In this document: one piece after another, positions 37,121 through 48,063 of the stretch
Numbering within the stretch: the stretch's first letter is position 1
Layout of the letters: each line of letters starts with the position of its first letter
DNA from: Pratylenchus scribneri
Lineage: Eukaryota; Nematoda; Chromadorea; Rhabditida; Pratylenchidae
Reading direction: 5' to 3'
NCBI GenBank assembly: GCA_030063045.1
Contig: JAQSEB010000063.1
Span: 124,001 to 188,000, forward strand
Length of the DNA: 64,000 nucleotides
Position numbers and translations under genes: made by a program
Notes under the pieces: generated by a model
Seen by the model: only the letters and a program-made list of their open reading frames with translations
Database searches by the model: none
What the model was told of the DNA's origin: nothing

Positions 37121-37190
37121 CAAACGTACAATTTTTGTACGTTTGTACAATTTTCTCTTTCTCTGCTGAAATTGTACGATCGTACAATTT
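37121..37190. repeat. two GTACAATTT palindromes in tandem
   Basis: CAAACGTACAA with its inverse TTGTACGTTTG at 37121-37145, then AAATTGTACG|CGTACAATTT around ATCG at 37169-37190. The shared TACAATTT word also occurs at about 37145 and 37202. Confidence 0.8.
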
Positions 37191-37639
37191 TAATAAAAAG
37201 CATACAATTTCCAAAGGAAAATTAATAAAAAAAATTAATAAAAATAAAATGCCAATTCAAAAAAATTGAATGAATGGCCCTCCTTTTCTCTCGTTTTTGG
37301 AATTTTTTTTAATAAATTTGGATGAAAGTACTCCTCTGTTAACGGGGGGGGGCAGATGGATTTTCATTATTTTGCCTCCCCCGGTAATTTTATGGCCATA
37401 CATTCAAAAATATGGCCAAATAAAATGTTTTGAAGCGATTTAAAATCGATTGGCTGGTTATTCATCGGCTGGTTCTTAGTCATCATTTTTTCCCTCTAGC
37501 TTAAATCAAAACATGTTTACGCCTCGACTTTTCCTTTCAGCATTCTTCAAAAATGTGAATAACAATATTTCTTACGCAATACAAATTGTTTATTTGGCTC
37601 CTTGCGATATATTCGACTTCTTTAAGACTCCCATCCTCC

Positions 37640-37687
37640 GAACCCTAAGCCCTAACCCTTAGCCTTAAACCTAATCCCTAGACCCTA
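37640..37687. repeat. degenerate telomere-like CCCTAA run
   Basis: About 48 bp made of CCTAAGCCCTAACCC, TTAGCCTTAAACC and TAATCCCTAGACCC. It includes the nematode-type GCCTAA only once or twice among CCCTAA-like words. A simple-sequence origin is equally possible. Confidence 0.35.
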
Positions 37688-37688
37688 G

Positions 37689-37695
37689 TTTTCAG
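37689..37695 (+). promoter_or_regulatory. candidate splice acceptor before a start codon
   Basis: TTTTCAG followed after 26 bp by the ATG at 37722. In nematodes such a site can receive a trans-spliced leader; an ordinary intron end is the alternative. Confidence 0.3.
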
Positions 37696-37721
37696 AAAAT
37701 TATTAAAAAAGCGCTAAAAGA

Positions 37722-38106
37722 ATGTCGGATCGCATGACGGATCTGAATTTTGAGCGAATTGTGGCCAGTGAGCGATCGGTTGTGGAACGCTTCGTCCGTT
37801 TTGGGATAATTCAAGTAATTTTTCAATCTAAATTAAAAAATATATTAGTTTTAGGTACCAGAATGCAGTTTGGGTGACAAAATGACATTGGAAACCAAAT
37901 CGGCCACTCAGCTTCGTTGGAAATGCCAAAAGCGCCACATTTTAATATTCCAATCAAATTTAATAAAAAAAAAAACAATGCTATTTTTGCAAACCATAAA
38001 TATTTTATTGTTCTATTTTAATAAATTTTTTAAAAATAATTTTTATTTTACAATGAACATTTTGCAGACAAACCCAAATAAAAAAAAAATAAATAAAAAT
38101 TTCTAA
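37722..38106 (+). pseudogene. Merlin/ISXO2-like transposase fragment
   Basis: Exon 1 (37722-37814, 31 codons) reads MSDRMTDLNFERIVAS, then VERFVRFGIIQ. A 40-bp GTAATT..TTTTAG intron joins in phase to VPECSLGDK and LRWKCQKRH. A CxxC-like start with a later W-x-C-xx-C element, after an FVRFGI block, resembles the N-terminal zinc ribbon of Merlin (IS1016/ISXO2) transposases. The zinc ligands are incomplete, and the frame turns into low-complexity Asn/Lys/Phe before the stop, so only the first ~65 residues look real and the DDE core is missing. The family call is tentative. Confidence 0.4.
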
Positions 38107-38282
38107 AAAATGTCAAGTCAAAAAAGTAATGCTTTTTTAACAACCCATAAATTTTTTACTGTTTTATTTTAATAAATTATTAAAAATGAATTTATCTTAA
38201 AAACAAAGCTGAAACCAAGCCCGCGCAAAATTAAATATTTTAAAAAATTTAAATAAAAATTAAATAAAAATTCCCGAATACT

Positions 38283-38495
38283 ATGGGTCTTCATTCAGCC
38301 CGAATTCGTCAGCCAGCTGAATTCATTGTTGATGAAAGCGAAATGCGCAAAGGCAGCATTGGAAAATGCACGGGAACATTGCTGGTTGAAAATGCGGATG
38401 TAACCGTGAAAATTAGTGGACAAAAAAATGACATGTGTTTGTTTGTTTTGCACGAATTAAATATGTACAAAAGAATTTTTTCCAAACAGAAATGA
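38283..38495 (+). pseudogene. filamin-like repeat fragment
   Basis: The frame from ATG 38283 reads GLHSARIRQPAEFIVDESEM and continues GTLLVENADVTVKISGQKND. This is the pattern of the first half of a filamin immunoglobulin-like repeat (GL..A....PAEF.VD). After the ATGACAT at about 38433 a GTGTTTGTTT donor is possible; the rest of the frame looks non-coding. No good acceptor precedes it. It is on the opposite strand to the exon at 22360-22590, so both cannot be exons of one simple gene. It may be a separate gene or a rearranged fragment. Confidence 0.4.
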
Positions 38496-38544
38496 AAAGT
38501 TAATTAAAAAATTTGAAAGCTTTATTGTAAAAAATATAATATTT

Positions 38545-38607
38545 GAACAACATAAATTTATTTCATCTTTTGAAATTTTAGACCGTAAAAATATTATTTT
38601 TCCATAG
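38545..38607 (-). repeat. dispersed repeat R2
   Basis: Minus copy: AACAACATAAATTTATTTCA, ending AAAATATTATTTTTCCATAG. Confidence 0.45.
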
Positions 38608-39502
38608 AGTAACAACATGACTGAACGTCATATAAAATTAAAAATAAATAAAAAAAAATTAAATGAAAAATGAATTATTTATTTATTAGAATTTTCAATT
38701 TTTTAAATAATATTAATATCACAAAATTTAATTAAATATTATTTTATTATAGTTTCTCAACCTAGACCGACTTCATTTTACCCTAAATTATTTCAAAAAT
38801 TCGCTATCAGGATTTAAATAATTTAGTTAAGCAAATGAGCACAGTAATTATAATTTTAATTTTAGCAAAATTGAAATTTTTACACACAATAAATTATATT
38901 ATTACTTTTTAAGCGTTTATTTAAAATAAAATAATTAAAAAATATAATATATTAATAAGAATTAAAACCTATAAAAATATTCCCTTGAATTTTTTAAAAA
39001 TATAATTTGAAATTATTTAAATTTAATGAGCGTGAAAAAAATTCAACAAGAAAAACATGCATTGTGAAAAATCTTTAGTTTCTTTAATTAAATTTGCGAG
39101 TTTTCTAAAATAAGAATTCTATTTTTTTATTTTGATTTTTGAATTTTTATTAAATTTTATTTGTTGAATCGAATGAATACTACATTTACTTAGTAATAAT
39201 AAGATAAATAATTATTTATGTCATAGTTATGCTGATTGAGATTTATATTGATTGACTATACAAAAATTTTCATCAAAACCTTGGTCCACCCTTATCATTT
39301 TCTTGGTAAAAGTCGACATTATCTTACCGAGATGGTAAAATATGACAAAATGGATGTCAGATTTGATTTCTATACCCAAAATTACCTTTAACAAATTATT
39401 TTGATAATTTTTGATGAGGGTTTCACAAAAAACGAAAAGAACCATATTTTTTTCTTTATCGTATTAAAATTTATTCTGATTTATTTCAAACTAATTTTTT
39501 TA

Positions 39503-39575
39503 AGAACACATAAATTTATTTAATTTTCATGAAAACTTAAAAATTTAAAAATAAAATTTTTACATATAATGCAAA
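39503..39575 (-). repeat. dispersed repeat R2
   Basis: Minus copy: GAACACATAAATTTATTTAA, then TTTTCATGAAAACTTAAAAA. Confidence 0.45.
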
Positions 39576-40690
39576 ACTTTGGCAGCCATCATATATAAAA
39601 ATTATATAAAATTAATAAATAAAATAAAAATTAATTTTTATTGGAAGTCAAATTTTTTAGGTCTATAATAATTAAGAAATTATCTCAAATTTTTGCAAAA
39701 AATTTCGCCCTTTATTTTGGAAATTGCTAATTCTAATATGGTCTCCTCTCCTTTACTATTAATAAAGATCAATTTTTAATTATCCCCTTCGATCGCATTG
39801 CATCATTTTCATTCATGTCGCCCGCATTGTTTATAGCAATATTGTCTGCTTGATTATGGATTTAGCTTAGATAAATTTAATAATTATTCAATAAAGATAA
39901 GAATTTATTTGATTTAGTGATAAATAATAATCAAAAAATTAGAAATTCCAACTATATAATTTAATTTAGTTTAATTAATTTTATTTTTAAAGTTTAATTT
40001 ATTAATGATCGATATAATTTGTTTTTTTTCTTTAAATATTTTTTTTTTCATATTTGACAGGGTGTCACATGCACAAATTTATCATTATATATTTATTGAA
40101 TTTTTATAATATTTTTCACTGAAATTAAATTTATGAGTTGTAAATAAAAGAGTAAAAATTACATTAAAAAAAGTTAAATTTGCAATACTTATTTATGCGA
40201 TATACAATAATCATGTAATATCTTGACCATTAATGCCCAGCATTTTTGATAATAAAATTATGTAAAAAAAATACTTTTTATTATAATTTAAAAATATCGA
40301 AAAAAATGATCATTAGAAATTTGAAATTATAAACATAACTTTCATATAAACAAAAATTTGTGTAATTCATTAATCGGTGTATTTAATATTTGCATAGGAG
40401 TAAAATCGTCGAGAAGTCGAAAGTGGAATGTAATTTTCATGTATTATGTATAATATCCGACCCTCAATTTATCACATTATTCAAACGCGAGTGAAAATTT
40501 AGAATCGCAATAAAATCAAGTGAGTTAAATTAAAAAAAAATAAAATCTGCAAAATTTAAAATCGAATTAATTTTTTTTATTTTTTACAATTTTCGTAACA
40601 ATAATTTATTTAATATTTATTAAGTCTTAAGAATTTATAAATATTATTTTAGACATATGATGCATCACTCGGCCGCCATTATATTATATA

Positions 40691-40776
40691 TGTTGTAGCC
40701 GAAAATGAAATAAAAGCCATTTTCATTTTCGGCTAGCCGTATCAGAAACGGCTAAATTTCATTTTCGGCTATAACA
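40691..40776. mobile_element. 86-bp palindromic MITE
   Basis: Inverted ends TGTTGTAGCCGAAAATGAAA and TTTCATTTTCGGCTATAACA with one mismatch. TATA lies on both sides (40687-40690, 40777-40780). A TA duplication would fit Tc1/mariner-type mobilisation. The centre repeats the TTTCATTTTCGGCT block once more. Confidence 0.7.
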
Positions 40777-42101
40777 TATAAAACGTTAAATAGAATAATT
40801 ATTAATTTTTCGCAAACACTTAATCAATTTTATAATATTATCCTTTTTATTTCATAAAATAATGAAAGGAAAAAAAAAATTATTAAAAAAATTTTCAATT
40901 TTATTTTGTACACATAATTTTTTTTCTTTTTTTGTCTTAATAATTGATCAATATTAAATAATAAATTTAAATTAAGATCAGAAATTATACATTAATAATA
41001 TCTTGTTAAAAATTCAAAAGAGCTAATTTTTTTTATTATTAATCAAAATCATTCTTTTACCTACATAAATTCAATTTACAGAATTTAATTTTTTATTAAA
41101 CAATTTCCATGGACACATTATTGGCCTAAAGTCGAAATTCTATTAAATTGAAATTTTATGTTCATAAAAATTCAAACAACATTAATTTCATAAAATATTT
41201 ATTTCCTTTTTTAAAATAAGAATTAATAACTCATAAAAAATTCAATTAATAAATTTATGTAAAACATTTTTAACTTTTAATTATAAAAAATTGCTTCTTC
41301 GAGCGGTTTTAAAATTTAAAAAAAAATAAAATTAAAAATCATATTTAAATTTATTTTTCCCTATAAAATTTGCAAAAAAATCATCTCTTTTATAAGATTT
41401 ACTTTATTTCTTGGACAGTAAATAAATATCAAATTTTCTTCCAAATCCCTTAATCCATTTTTTTGTTTTCTAATATTTTTACAAATTTTTTTGTGATATC
41501 TCAAATTTGACAATTGGCCCGGTCTCATTATTGCTGAATAAAGAAATCGAACCAAAGTGAAAATGGGTTTGTGTGTCTACGGCAGCAGGATTCAAATGAG
41601 CACATAATAATTCGGTTAATTTATTTAACTATGGATTTTATTTAGTAAAAATATTTTTTGCATCGCATAAAATTTTTTTAAAAATAAAATAATAAAATGA
41701 ATAAAAATTTAAGAAATAATATTCTAATATTTATTTATTCAACAAAAGAGCTGAAAATTTTAAATAATAAAATTATGAACAGAAAGACAAATTAATTTTC
41801 CAGATTTAGAATTAGTTGATAAAAAATCAATGCTATCCCTTTGCATTAGTAGCTTTTTGTTGCCAAAAAAACTAATTTTTTAAAATTTTCTTCCCATTTT
41901 TATTGATTTATGCAAATTTAATAATTAATATTCCGACCTGTATGTTCATTCATCCTATATTCTGGCATATTACTTTTTGTCATTGATTCCTTCAAAAAAA
42001 TAAGTGGTGGAAAATGATATAAAAAATAGTTAGTTAGAAAAAGTGCTAAAGTGGATATTTTATAAAAATTGCTTAATTGTTAAATTAAAATAAAAATATA
42101 T

Positions 42102-42170
42102 TTGCAACACATAATTTTATTTAATTATTATGAAATTTTATTGAAGTAAAAATATTATTTTCGATAAAAT
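42102..42170 (-). repeat. dispersed repeat R2
   Basis: Minus copy: TTTGCAACACATAATTTTAT, then TATGAAATTTTATTG and AAAATATTATTTTCG. Confidence 0.5.
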
Positions 42171-43676
42171 AAAACGAGCAAAATGCCATCAATAAAAATT
42201 AAGATTAAAAACAAATTAAAATTATTCAATAATTATTTTATTAGAATTTCTAATTTTTTATATCATATATTATAAAATAAAAATTTTATTAAATAAAGAG
42301 AGAAAGCAAAATATAATTTTTTCCAATCTCATAAATATTTTACCGAACATTTTCTATAAAATTCCTCCAAATATATTTATTTTAATAAAAGGAACAAGAG
42401 CGCTGCCCAAATAAAAATTTAAATTAAAATAACTTAATTTTAATAATACTTCTTTTCTTTCAATAATTTGATATTCAGAAACTATGCTAAAAATTAATTA
42501 TTAAAAAATTTAGTTGATAGAATTATGTGTTGAAAAACAATAATTTATCCAAAAATTTTCTTAAATTATTAATTTTTTAATATTATATTATAAATTTTAA
42601 TAAATATTCATTTTTTTTTAATATTTTTTTGATTTTATTATTCTTTTTTAATAGAAATATTATTTTTGGAAATAGTTTATTCAAGCTATTATTTTAATAT
42701 TTTATTTGAATTTATTACGCGTTTTTAATTAAAATAATGTATTTTTTGTTACCTCATAATTAATTTACTGATCTAATTTAATAAATTTTATATAAAAAAT
42801 AATTGAAAAGTCGTGCAATATCTTGATAGCTTGATCGATAAAAGGTACATGAATTCCTTTTGAATGCTTCTCGAAATATATGTTTAAATAGTGAGCCAAA
42901 ATTTTAAATTTACTCTATCAAGTTTTTTTTTTATTTTTTTGATGCATGAAACTTTTATAAAATTTAAAATTTCTTAAATTATTTTTATACCTCATAAAAT
43001 TTTTTCGAGAAAAATTTAATTAATTAAAAAATTTCGCAATTATTATATAAAATCTGGCCAATTGCGTGCTCATTAATAATAAAAAAAACACAATAAAATA
43101 AATGAATAAAAGTATCTGAAAGAATTTTATTAAAAAGCATGAGAGGAACAAAAGAATGGGCATTTTGCTAAAAATGTAATTTATTCTAAAATCTAAAAAT
43201 AATGTGGAAATGAGATATCGAAGAGATTTGAATAATATTTTTTAATCAGAATTTAATATTTTAATAAACAATGGGAGTTGTTTTGCAGTTATTTTTAATA
43301 ATTAAAAGTTAAAAACGCTTTTTACATAAATATATTACCAAAATTTTATTATGGGTTGCGTATACTATTTCATTTGATTTGAAAATTATTAAATATTTGT
43401 TGAAATAATGTTTTAGATTTAATATAATTATTTTCCTCGGCGATTTAATAGTCACTTAGTCTTGATCTGATTTTGTTTGCACATTTTTTTTAAAAAATTA
43501 ATATTTTTAAAATTTTTTTGTTAATTTTTATAATATAGAATGTACTGGAATTCTTCGCTTTTAAAATATCAAAAAAATTGAAAAATTATAATAATTTGAA
43601 TGTAATATTTTATTTTTCTTTAAAAAAATAAAATTATATATTAATTTTTTATTTATCTCATAATATTTTCATTTTT

Positions 43677-44296
43677 GGCAATCCTAAAGAATCCGTATCC
43701 CAAAAAATTTTTTTAATTTTTTTTTAAAAATGAATTTCTAGTGGTTGTCAGGGGCATAGAACACGAATCTGACATCTATTTTGCCATATATTCCCATCTT
43801 GGTAAGATAATGCCAACTTTTTACCAAGAAAAGGTAAAGGGGGACCAAGGGCATTTTTGGTGAAAAATTTTATATGACCATATAATAGCTCAATCAACGC
43901 AGCTCGATGAGAGGAATCGAATGGTATTATTTTTATTGAATAATATTGCAATATAGACAAGTTAGTCGTCAAAATATCTTACCATGACAAATATTTCTTT
44001 TGGCCATAACTTGTCGATAACTGAATATTACGCTATAAAAATGGTATCATTCGATTCTGCTCGTCGAGTTGCTTTGAATGAGCTATAGATTGCTCATAGA
44101 AAAATTTTTACCGAAAATGTCCTTGGTCCCCCCTTTGTATTTTCCTGGTAAAAGTTGGCATTTTCTTACCAAGATGGCAAGATATGACAACATTGATGAC
44201 AGAATCGTGTTCTACGCCCTCGAAAACCTCTAGAAACCAATTTTTAAAAAAATCTAAAAAAAATTTTTTTTGGGATACGGATTCTTTAGGATTGCC
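43677..44296. mobile_element. 620-bp foldback element with 8-bp target duplication
   Basis: Ends are long inverted repeats beginning GGCAATCCTAAAGAATCCGT and continuing through ATCCCAAAAAA, CATCTTGGTAAGA and a GGGGGACCAAGG block. TCATTTTT is duplicated at 43669-43676 and 44297-44304. The inner region carries CTCGATGAGA and ATCGAATGGTAT words shared with the other foldbacks. No coding frame. Confidence 0.85.
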
Positions 44297-44304
44297 TCAT
44301 TTTT

Positions 44305-45852
44305 ATTTCTTAGATTTTAAATTTAATTTTACAAAATCATCCATTCAATAATTCTAATAATCATTTATTAAAAAATTTTGTTTATTTTAAGTTTGAACAT
44401 ATAAAATTTTTCCATTTTATTTTAATTTAATAAGCCAAAAATATGGACTAATCAATTAAAATGTTGGACTGTGGAACAACACATACCTAAATAAAAATTT
44501 ATAAAATGTCAAAAAAGAGATAATATTTTTTATAGGTAATTTTTTTAGTTTGAAATAATAAGCCATAAAATATATTGAGTTAAAATTCTATGAAAAAGAG
44601 ACTTTTTTTTCATAAAATTATAAAAAAAAAGTCATAAAGAAGTGAACGGTATTCTTATTTAAAAATCAAATGATTATTTTTTATCAACAAAATTTTTATC
44701 TTCAATAAAATTTAATCAACATCTCATAATAAAATTTCTCTAAAAAATTTATATAATATAATATTTTTAAAAGTTCATTAAAATAAACGTGAAGAAAACT
44801 TACAAAAAATTAATTTTTTAAAAAATTCATTCTTTTAATTTTTTATTTAATTAAACCTTCACAATTTTTGTCTTATTCATCTTAACATATTTTTTTTCTA
44901 AATATTTTTATTAAAGCTCAAATTAATTCCTTTCTTTTTTATAAATGAGATAAGTTATGAAATTTGATATTTATTAAAATTTTTTCTTCATAAAATTTTG
45001 TCAGATTAAAATGAATTAATTAAGTTAATAAAATTCATATTTAATTTTTCAATCTATTTTCCATTTTTATAAACTAATTTTTAATAATTCAAGAAATATA
45101 ATTTTTTTGTGATAATTTTAGGATAGAATGGCATGATTGAAAAATGATGAAGAATGGCAATTTTCTAATTTCTACTCTGAATAGAATACCCCAAAATAGA
45201 GAGTACACAGAAAGTTGATGTACAAAATTACCGTATTTTGAAACGTAGTACCCGAAGAAAAAAATTCATCAATGAATTTAACCATCCCTCATAAAATGCA
45301 AGGCATTGGTAATTCAATGCCTTGGGGCCAAGCGGATGTGGAATGTGGAGGCATTTCCTATTGTCACAAAGAAAATAAGCGCACAAATATTTTGACTATT
45401 TCATTTAATTGAAAATTTTTTAAAAATGGAAAACAAAATCAAAATATATTGAACTTAGACAAAATTTGACTGAGCCAATTTCGACCAATTTAAACATTGT
45501 CAAAATCGCAGTCGAGACCATTAAAAAGATTGATATGAATGTGCCAAAATTTATTGATTAATTTTATTTTTACTAATTATTATTATTATTATTTTACTAT
45601 TTTCGATATAAGGTCGCCTCATTTTTTCCTATTTATGAAATTGAATTATTTTATTTTAAAATTAATGGTAAAATTTTATAGGAAATAGAAAATTGTAAAT
45701 TTTTTTATAATTTAATTTTAACTTTTATTACAGAAATATATCAATAAAAATAAATAAATATTAATCCAGAGTTCAAAAAATAATACTATTTTAGCTACTA
45801 ATGTATATTTTTTGGCATTTTAAAATTTAGGGTGATGAAAAATTTCGGCGAT
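44305..45852. other. AT-rich stretch with an R7 copy
   Basis: Contains the second R7 copy (45115-45335); no gene seen. CGAT at 45849-45852 is the left target duplication of the BEL element that follows. Confidence 0.5.
45115..45335 (+). repeat. dispersed repeat R7, copy 2
   Basis: Matches 14395-14610: AGAATGGCATGATTGA, GGCAATTTTCTAATTTC, TGAATAGAATACCCC and AATTTAACCATCCCTC, ending in a CAAGGCATTG..CAATGCCTTG hairpin that the first copy lacks. Confidence 0.5.
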
Positions 45853-46908
45853 TATTAAATATTGATATGGGTTTATTTAATAATTAATTGATTAATTAAC
45901 CGAAATTGCCTGGAATAAAAAAGGGGTCAATTACTTGGGAACTATCTACTGTAATGTGAGTATAGGCGGATTAAGGGGGAAAGTATGGGATAAGGATGTA
46001 CGGATTTGATGGGGAATGAATGGGCTAATTTACCGGGCAACAACAAAGGTTGCCAAAGGATTGGGCAATGCAAAGATTGCCTGAAGAAAGGATTGGGCAA
46101 TTACAAAGATTGCCTGAAGAAGGGTGGATGTGGGGAAAGAAAGGCCAAAGCGAATTGCCAATTTACAAAGAATTGGGCTTAGGATGAACAATGTCGGGAA
46201 TGGCCAGTTCCCTTCTTATAATGCTATGAAATTGATGAAAATGTGATTAATGTAAATGAATAAAGCTAATTTACTAAAGGGAATATACTTATAAAAGAGG
46301 GGAGTTAATCTACTGTAAATTTGGAAATGGAATGTTTGAATAGCTTAAGGCTATTCAATTAATTAACTAAGTAAATGATGTAAATTGGGCCGGTGTTAAG
46401 AGCCTTAGTTATAAGCTTAACCTTACTCAGTTAGACCCGGGGGAAGAACCAAGGATAAACTTAAAACCTCACTGCTGGTTTTGCAATGGAAGAGAATTTA
46501 TGATTAAATTCCTTTTTTATCCACAAAGGGAAAATCGAAGCACAAAAATGTTGAAGAAGTGAAAATTGTGAATATGGGGGGAACATAGAATGGATGAAAA
46601 TGGGAGGAGTTGGGAATGTTGGTTTGGCCTCCGGCGCACACCTGGCCAAAAGAAGAAGGCAAAGTGGCAGTGGAAGGCGATGGGGCAAAGTGGCAGTGGA
46701 AGGCAATGGAATGGACGGGCGCATTAGGGCATTGGGTTGATGGGGGTCAGCAATGGAAGCCAAGCTAAAAATAGAGGGAACAAAGATGTGGGGAATAGAT
46801 TAGGGGCCAAGGGGTTGAGGGTGGGAACGTGGGCAAACCGATGGACGACCAAAGGTCCATCGATTTGACTTTTGATTTCGCGGATTGCTGCAAAGGCAAT
46901 CCGCGACA
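45853..46908 (-). repeat. 3' LTR of the BEL element
   Basis: 1056 bp. On the minus strand it begins TGTCGCGGATTGCC and ends TATTTAATA, equivalent to 50690-51745. Internal landmarks on the plus strand include two near-copies of TTGGGCAAT..CAAAGATTGCCTGA and a GGCAAAGTGGCAGTGGAAGG repeat. Small frames inside are shared with the other LTR and are not genes. Confidence 0.92.
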
Positions 46909-46920
46909 CTCCCACCAAAT
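46909..46920 (-). other. polypurine tract candidate
   Basis: On the minus strand ATTTGGTGGGAG lies directly against the TGTCGCGG that begins the 3' LTR; GGTGGGAG would prime plus-strand synthesis. Confidence 0.5.
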
Positions 46921-46968
46921 AAAGAAGACCACCCGGGGAGAAGGGGACCACAAGAGAACCCCCTAAGT

Positions 46969-48063
46969 TTAGTATCTGTTCCGTCCCCTTTTTATTGTCC
47001 TCCTTACGTCTGAACGCACAAAGGCATCCGGTAAGGAGTCAGTAACGATGTCGTCTTCCTCGTTGATTGCCTGAATTTTGGGATTAATTGGATTCCCTCC
47101 CAATTTTAGTGCTTCCAATTTTTGAATTTCCCCTATTGCTTCCCTTTTTCTTTCTTTCTTAATTATCCTCCTTATTCTAACTTCCATGACTTTGGTGTAT
47201 ACAAGGTAACACCATTGGATGATAATGCCCGAAACTGTGATACGGGTGACAAAGACCCATCCATCGAATTTTGACCATAATGTCCCCCATATCGAGAAAT
47301 TCTCGTCCGACAAAACGTCGGATGACCCTCCACCGGAGGAAGCTGGACCTTTTCCAGTCTTCAAAGAGAACTGACTAGTCCGATAGGATTTGAACAAAGT
47401 CATCATGTCCAATTGACCTTCGGTTAAGTTGGTGATTATTAACTTTTGGAAAATTTGCAGATTTGTCTCTGGCAAATTGTGGTTCCACGCTTTGTTTTGC
47501 GTGTTTAATTCGCTGATATTTTTGACCAATTCTTTGGTACCAGTCAGTTGATTTACTTGGAAAAGTTTTCCATCAACAAAAATTGCTTTATGTTGATGCT
47601 CCAAGCATGGAACAGTTTTTGCTTCATTATGCAAGATCATTGTTTTCGGATCGAGGTAAGTCTCAAAGGGCTCACTATTCTCGAACAGAGTTACATTGAC
47701 TAGCAACCTGTCAAAGCAGGTATCGGCAGGAACAATTTGGTACTTGTACACAAAGGAACAAGACCAGTATTCCAGGATATTTCCTGTTGCCCAACTTCCA
47801 GCCAGAATGGGAGAATTGGCCAATTCTCTGATCAATAATGTTGGGTTGATATGCGAGAAATCATGGCCGAATAGAGAATCCGAAATATAATCACACACAA
47901 ACTTCGTGTAAGCTTGGAGCGAATTTCGCAATTCTCGATCGGCGAACATGGCTCTGGCTTGGAGTTGTGTTTCCAATTGACTGACTCGTACCTGGCCATC
48001 AAAGGGCTCTTGGGCTTCTCTTTTTGACCTTTTCTTGATCAGATTTATCATTGTTTCGGACAT
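46969..48063 (-). CDS. envelope-like protein, C-terminal portion
   Basis: 364 residues from ATG at 48063, overlapping the Gag stop by 16 bp in the -1 frame. A basic KKRSKR run stands at residues 10-15. The ectodomain-like region (about 20-265) has cysteines and three N-glycosylation sequons (NVT ~123, NIS ~182, NLT ~212). A hydrophobic segment at about 269-292 is followed by a strongly basic tail (RIRRIIKKERKR). This is the layout of the membrane-proximal half of a retroelement envelope glycoprotein. The N-terminal part with a signal peptide is missing, and no specific envelope family was identified. With no splice or leader visible, whether it is expressed is unknown. It sits where pol would start in an autonomous element. 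Confidence 0.55.
   Translation of the reverse strand: MSETMINLIKKRSKREAQEPFDGQVRVSQLETQLQARAMFADRELRNSLQAYTKFVCDYISDSLFGHDFSHINPTLLIRELANSPILAGSWATGNILEYWSCSFVYKYQIVPADTCFDRLLVNVTLFENSEPFETYLDPKTMILHNEAKTVPCLEHQHKAIFVDGKLFQVNQLTGTKELVKNISELNTQNKAWNHNLPETNLQIFQKLIITNLTEGQLDMMTLFKSYRTSQFSLKTGKGPASSGGGSSDVLSDENFSIWGTLWSKFDGWVFVTRITVSGIIIQWCYLVYTKVMEVRIRRIIKKERKREAIGEIQKLEALKLGGNPINPKIQAINEEDDIVTDSLPDAFVRSDVRRTIKRGRNRY

Larger units (their letters stand above)
38608..43668. other. AT-rich gene-poor stretch
   Basis: No gene is supported in about 5 kb. Contents: R2 copies at 39503-39575 and 42102-42170, and the small palindromic element at 40691-40776. A GC-higher patch near 39785-39870 has no coding signal. 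Confidence 0.5.

Noticed and set aside
46461..46951. Pro/Leu-rich frames in the LTR, repeated at 51298-51809
   Set aside because: They lie wholly within LTR sequence or cross its edge, have no recognisable domain, and follow from the sequence being present twice.
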